Source: Monosporascus cannonballus
Taxonomy: Eukaryota; Ascomycota; Sordariomycetes; Xylariales
Direction: 5' to 3'
Length of the DNA stretch: 64,000 nt
Assembly (NCBI GenBank): GCA_004154925.1
Contig: QJNS01000065.1
Coordinates: forward strand, 133,614-197,613
Under the pieces are notes generated by a model, which was not told where the DNA came from, searched no databases, and saw only the letters and a list, made by a program, of their open reading frames with translations. This document shows positions 58,370 to 64,000 of this stretch, piece after piece. Both the position numbers and the translations under genes were made by a program. The stretch's first letter is position 1. Every line of letters begins with the position of its first letter.

Positions 58370-61300
58370 TGATCTCCCTTTTCCCTAAATCTTGTTCTTA
58401 AGATTTCTTTTTTTTTTTTTTCGTTTGGTAAGTATTTTTCTTTTTTTGCTTTTAATTATATCGTTTCGTATATCCAAAATTCGTCGTATTTCTCGTTTTT
58501 TTACCGTTCGTTATATTAATTTCGTAAAAGCTTTTGACGAATTTGGTTACGAAATTATGTTTTGCTCTTATTGTTTCTTGAAAAACATATGGTATAAAAT
58601 AATAAAAAACGTTTTAAGGTATAAGGAATATATTAATCGGGGTTAATTTTGTAATAATATTAATATACCTATTTTTTCTTTGCAAAATATTTATTATAAG
58701 TATTAACGTTTAAAACGCGAAAAAATATTTACCGAAAAATAATTATCAAAATTTTAGCGGTTTTATTTTAAGGTTTAACGTAAATATTAGGAAAAAATAA
58801 ATAATTTTTTTTATTTTATTTATTTACGTAAATGAAAAACGTTAATTTGTTCAAAAGGCATTATTATAGTATAATGTAAATTTTAATCGTTAAACGAGTT
58901 AAAGGAATAAAAGCGTCGGAAATAAAAATAATTAAAGGTTGCCGTTACAGTTATTACGTTAGTACATATTGCAGTTAATTAGCCCGATATCCCGGTTACC
59001 GATTGGTCGGCTGTTAATTAGGACGCGTTCATCGTTGTTAGTAAAAATTCTTTAATAGGCGTTAGGCGTTAATAAGGTTTTTGGCGGGTTCCCAGGTATT
59101 TTCAGAATCCGGGTATTTTTTTTTATTTGATCAGGTACTGGGTAAGTCCGTTTTGCTTTTGTATATCAAATATTTTTTTTATTTTGTATACTTATTCGTC
59201 TTTTATTTTTATATCGTTTTATGCCGTATGTATTTTGATTATTTTTATTATTAATTCGAATAAAAAAATATAAAAAATTAGATAAAGTTTAATTTTTGAT
59301 AGTAATTCTAATTAGTAATTATTTTCTGAAATTCTTTTAGCGATTTTATATAAACCGATATATTTGAAATCAAGTTTTTTATTAGGTTGTTTTATTTAAA
59401 TATTTTTTGTAATAAGGAAAATTAATTCTTTTCATTCTTTTTAATTATAGTATTTATTTATTTAATTTGGTACGAATTTTAGTTCTATTTTTATTTTTTT
59501 GATATAATTATCGTAATTATTCTAATGTAAGGATTATTTTATTATTAATTGGACCGTTATTACGTATTTTTCTGTAAATTTCTAAAATAAAACCAAAATT
59601 TACGTTTGCAGGTATTATTTTGATATTTTCGTAATAACTGGTATTATAAGTTAATTAGACGATTAATAATTTTTAATTTAATTATTTTATTTGTAATTAA
59701 TATAATATTATAAGTAAGTTTTTAAAATTTAATTTATTTAATTTATTTATTTATTTGTTTATAATTTAAATATGCTGGATAATTTATAATTTAGGTTAAT
59801 TTATATTATAAAGCCTTACCAAAACTTAAATATAAATATCGATTTTTTATTTAATATGATTTTTATTAATAATTTGTATATGTTAAAAATATATTTGAAG
59901 AAAATATATACTAATTATTCGGTATTGATGTCTTTATAATATAATAAGAAATAAGAAAATTTTGTAAATTGATTGATAATTACGAAAATACTATCGTAAT
60001 ATATTTTTATAATTAAATCTTTTGACAAAAAAAATTTGATAATAAAGTTAAATATAATTAAATATTATGGTTATTTTGTAACTAGTAATGGCTATAATTT
60101 TTCGTAAGGTTTGTGTCGTCGGGTCTTTATTTTGGCGCAAATATCGTATTGCCGTATAATTTTCTATACCGTTAATTTTATTCTAGGAAAGGAATATGTA
60201 TATCGAAACCGTTTTAAAGTTTTGTAAATCTCTAGATGTCCATATAACTAATATTCGTGTATTTTTTGTATTAGACTTTTCTGATATTCTTTTGGAATTT
60301 GCATCTTATCCGTTTTTTGATTTTTCGAAAAACTATCGTTATATTGTTAAATTTTCTAATATATATTGCAAGGTATTGCCCGAATTGTTGCAATTAATCG
60401 TAAGCATAAGTATCTTTTTATAATGGTATCGAAAATTATATGGCTAATTTTAACTAATTTTTTTCGAGGTCTGGTCGTTTACTTAAAGTATTTATTCTGT
60501 TATTCTTTAATTCTTTTTGTAGATAATAACAAAATCGAAGTTCGCCAAATTTTCCGCATATTTTAATTATCGTCCTGTAAGCTCCCTGATTGTGGTAAAT
60601 TGGGTAAGATTTTGATAATCCGTATAAACCTTAATTTGGTGCAAATTTCCCTTTAGGAAATGCTTAAACTTCCGAAATACCATAATAATAGCCATAAATT
60701 TCTTTTTTAAAATACCGTAAATAAGTTCGGCTTTTTTTAATTTATACGAAAAGAATATAATAAGGTGCAATTTGCCTTAATTATCTCGTTATCCGATTAT
60801 TACGCCTAACGCATAATCCGAAATATCGGTTTTTAATTTAACGGGGCAATTTAAATCGTACATAATTAGTATTAATTCGTTAATAATCGTATCTTTAATA
60901 TCCTAAAATGTTTTTTCCGTATCTGGTATTTATTTGAACTTTTTGTTTTCGTAAAATTCGTTAAAGATATGGTTATCCTGTTAAAGTTTCGAATAAACTT
61001 CTTATAATAATTGGCAAATTTAAAAAATGCCTGTATTATTTTAATTATTATTAATGTTTATTATTTTGTAATTATAGCGATTTTTTTGGGGTTTATCCTG
61101 ATATGTTCTGAGATAATAATATATCCCAGATATTTCATTTTCTATATATGGAACTAACTTTTTTTTGCATTAATAAATAACCTTACGTCCTGTAAAATTT
61201 GGACAATTTTATGAACGTATTTTACGTATGCTTTTTCCATCTCTAAGAAAATAAGAATGTCGTCGAAATAACAAATAACGAAAATATCGAAATATTTTGG

Positions 61301-64000
61301 TAATATGTAATTAACTATTTGCTAAAAGGTCGCCGGTACGTTCATAAATCCCATTAATATAACCAAATATTCAAATAATTTGTATTTCGTCCTAAAGATT
61401 ATTTTCCATTCGTATTTTTTCTTAATCCTAATAAGGTTATATTTGTTTTTAAGATCGAATATTATAAATCATTTAATTTCATAAAGTCGGTTTTTTATTT
61501 CCGTAATTAAAAATAATAATATTATTTAATTGTCGATAATTAACCATAAACCGTAATTTCTTATTTTTCTTAAGTACGAAAAATATTGGATATTTTGTTG
61601 GTAACTTCGAAAATCGAACCCATCCTTTCTGTAACCGATTTTTCAGATATTCTTTGAAAATCCGTAATTCGTTTTTATTAAGGTTGTAAATAAGGTAAAA
61701 TTTTGTCGAAAATCCTTTTTTAAGGATTATTTCGTAATTTTATTCGTTATGTTCTAATAATTTCGTATCGAGCTCCTTTTTAAAAAACTGTTTATATTCA
61801 TGATATTATGGTAACATATTAATTAAATTTTCTAATTCCTTGAACTGTTATTCTTATTATTCCAGATCGTTATTTAGTTGCTTTAATTTCGTTTTAATAA
61901 TAGTAATAATACGTCGTATTTTTCTTTAATGTCTGTTTTTTTTATATTTTATTCTTTTAGGTAATAAGGTATTTATCGTATCCTTATGCCTATATTTATC
62001 GTTATTATCGATCGAATATTAAGATATTAATTTTTTTTATTTGTTAATAAAAAGTAAAACAAATTTTATTTGGCTAATTCCGCCGTTAACTAAAATTCTG
62101 TATTAGCGTATTTATAATAATCTTAAAATTATATCGTAATTTCCGAATAAAACAATATCGAAATTAATTATTTAATATTATTCTTTAATAAAAATTTCGA
62201 AATAATTAATTTTGTGTATAATTTTTCCATTATCATAAACGAATTCCTAACTTTCGGCATTTGGTGTTATATAAAGTTTTAACTTATATTTCCAAAACAA
62301 TCTAAATTTATTAATTATATTTAGTGCAATATAATTTCCGCCCAAACCTCTACAATTTACTATTACGGTATATCAGTACGTTTTAATAGGTATATCCAAA
62401 ATAATAAGGTCGTTAACGTTTCCTATTATTGCGTTTAAAACCTTTTTCGGAAATTCCCTTTAATTCCTTTAGATTTCGTTATTTTACAGCTTTTTTATAA
62501 ATAACTTTTTTCGTTTAACTTTTATTCGAATTTATTAAGCCTTATTTATGTTTTTTCGTTTAACGCGTTAAGCTACTATATTTATTGTTATTGCCGGCAT
62601 ACTATTTTTTCAAACCGTATTAATTATTCCTGGTTTTTTTACAATTCCTTTTTTTATCGGATAAATTATTTTCTTATATTTACGATTATATCCCATTATG
62701 CATTATTTTGGTTATCGTTCTAAAGATTTCCTATAAATTAATATATTTTTTTCTTAGTAGTTTTTTTTAAGGATTCGTAATAAATATTAATTAAAAATAG
62801 AAATCCGTAATAATCTTCTAATAATGCTTCTTTATTATACGCTAAATCAACTTTTTTTCCGTTTAATAATTATATTATTTATAATAATAAAAAAGGTTTT
62901 TCTGTAAATATTATTTTCTTTTATATGAGCTTTTTATTTCGGCCAATTATTAAATATTTCTTAGGGTTATAATTAGAAATTATTAATATTATTATTTATT
63001 GTCCTTATTATTTCCGGTACAATTTAAAAAATTAAATCCTTTATAATATATACGGGTAATTTTGTTATAAATATATTATTTTTATTTCTTATAATCGGGA
63101 TATTTTTTTCGTCAGCAATATATGGCATATATTTTGCCGTATTGATCAAGGATTTCGGAACAAACTTTTTCTATTTAATTCCGGTATTTATATAATTATC
63201 CCTATAATGCTTCTTATTATATTCACGATATTTATTAAACTAATTTTCTAGCTTTTCGTATTTTTTATCGAATTTCGTATCGTAATGGTCCTTATTAAAC
63301 CTTTTGCTTAAAGCCTAATACGTATTTAGCTTAAATTATGTTAATAACTTTGCTATCATTTCCTTAATTATTCCTAAATTATTCTTCCGGTATAAGGGTT
63401 TAGTTATCTTGCCGTAATTTTTTAAGCTTTTTATACTTATAAGCCTTATATATCATTTTGCCATAATTAAAACATTTAATCTAATTCTAATCCTGTTTAT
63501 AAGTAACGCCAAATTCCATAAATCCTAACACCGTTCTATAAAAAATAAAGGGTATATTTCGTTTCTTCTCCTGGTTGGACTTATTATATTCTGAACGTAA
63601 AACGTATTATCCTTTCTTTTCCTATCGTTTTTTAAATTATCGATTATCAATCTTAATTACTTTTACAATATACCGGTCCAGGGCAATTAATCGTTTAATC
63701 TGAATAATTTTATTTTTTACATTATCCTTTAACCTTTTATAAAATATATCGATAAAAATATTAACTTTATTATCTCCCTATTCGGCCTTAGCCGCAAAAC
63801 TTTTGAAAATTACGGCGTACTTAGATATAGGTCCTTTTTATCGGAATTACAAAAGTTATTAAGCCGTAAATCGTTTTTTATCTGGATTGCCGAAATTATC
63901 GCAAATTATATTTTCGAAATTAATATAAATTAAAAAACTTTTATTAATAACTTTTTTTTTTGCTTTTTTTACTTTCAGGAAATTCCTTATAATAGGCTTA
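58006..64000 (-). mobile_element. Third Gypsy-type copy, RIP-degraded, running off the right edge
   Basis: Internal sequence from 58,370 to the window end is collinear with the inner element (29,837-35,810): for example 58,930-59,210 with 30,361-30,640, and 63,800-63,900 with 35,290-35,390. Minus-strand reverse transcriptase reads CYFDDILIF around 61,273-61,247 (YFDD at 61,270-61,259), so here both Asp codons survive. Its 5' LTR would lie beyond 64,000. All frames are broken. Confidence 0.85.

Overview
The window looks like nuclear DNA of a filamentous ascomycete (Pezizomycotina; a sordariomycete is my guess, not shown). The reasons are short spliceosomal introns of 49-105 nt with GTRNGT donors, fungal gene families (NACHT-ankyrin receptor, PL20-type lyase, SurE-like secreted phosphatase, BBE-like oxidase), and a bipartite genome. 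Gene-bearing DNA of balanced composition (1-23.9 kb and 54.8-57.8 kb) flanks very AT-rich transposon graveyards (23.9-54.8 kb and 57.8-64 kb). The graveyards carry the signature of repeat-induced point mutation (RIP): CpA/TpG sites are depleted while CpG survives.

Left arm, 1-23.9 kb: the 3' end of a phosphoglucomutase gene; a tRNA-like relic; a small spliced gene for a 54-residue proline/lysine-rich protein; a glucuronan-lyase-like gene broken by one TAG; a spliced secreted SurE-like phosphatase; a 1193-residue NACHT/ankyrin NLR-type receptor followed in the same frame, after a single TAG, by 258 further sense codons; a hypothetical 255-residue protein; a small spliced nuclear-type protein with a lysine-rich tail; and a BBE-like FAD oxidase cut to about half length. 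Long gene-poor stretches lie between these genes. Two copies of a 73-74 bp hairpin MITE sit 9 kb apart.

AT-rich block, 23.9-54.8 kb: nested LTR retrotransposons. An outer Gypsy-type element (+, about 24.75-38.18 kb) is split by a second element of the same broad family (-, 29,433-36,214) that has two 404-bp LTRs and a perfect 5-bp target duplication TTATG. A more decayed Gypsy copy follows (+, about 38.2-44.5 kb). It carries a 119-bp MITE-like insert and a 206-bp solo LTR with target duplications ATTTC/ATTTT. Beyond it are poorly resolved remains, several small islands that escaped RIP, and a Copia relic with a recognisable RNase H segment at about 54.1 kb.

Right arm, 54.8-64 kb: an intact spliced short-chain dehydrogenase gene, a RIP-inactivated Ulp1/C48-like protease pseudogene that ends next to a sequence resembling a Gypsy LTR start, and a third Gypsy copy (-) running off the right edge.

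I see no operon-like or gene-cluster logic linking the genes. The coherent story is genome defence and decay: transposon invasion, nesting, RIP, and several host genes carrying CAG-to-TAG-type lesions.
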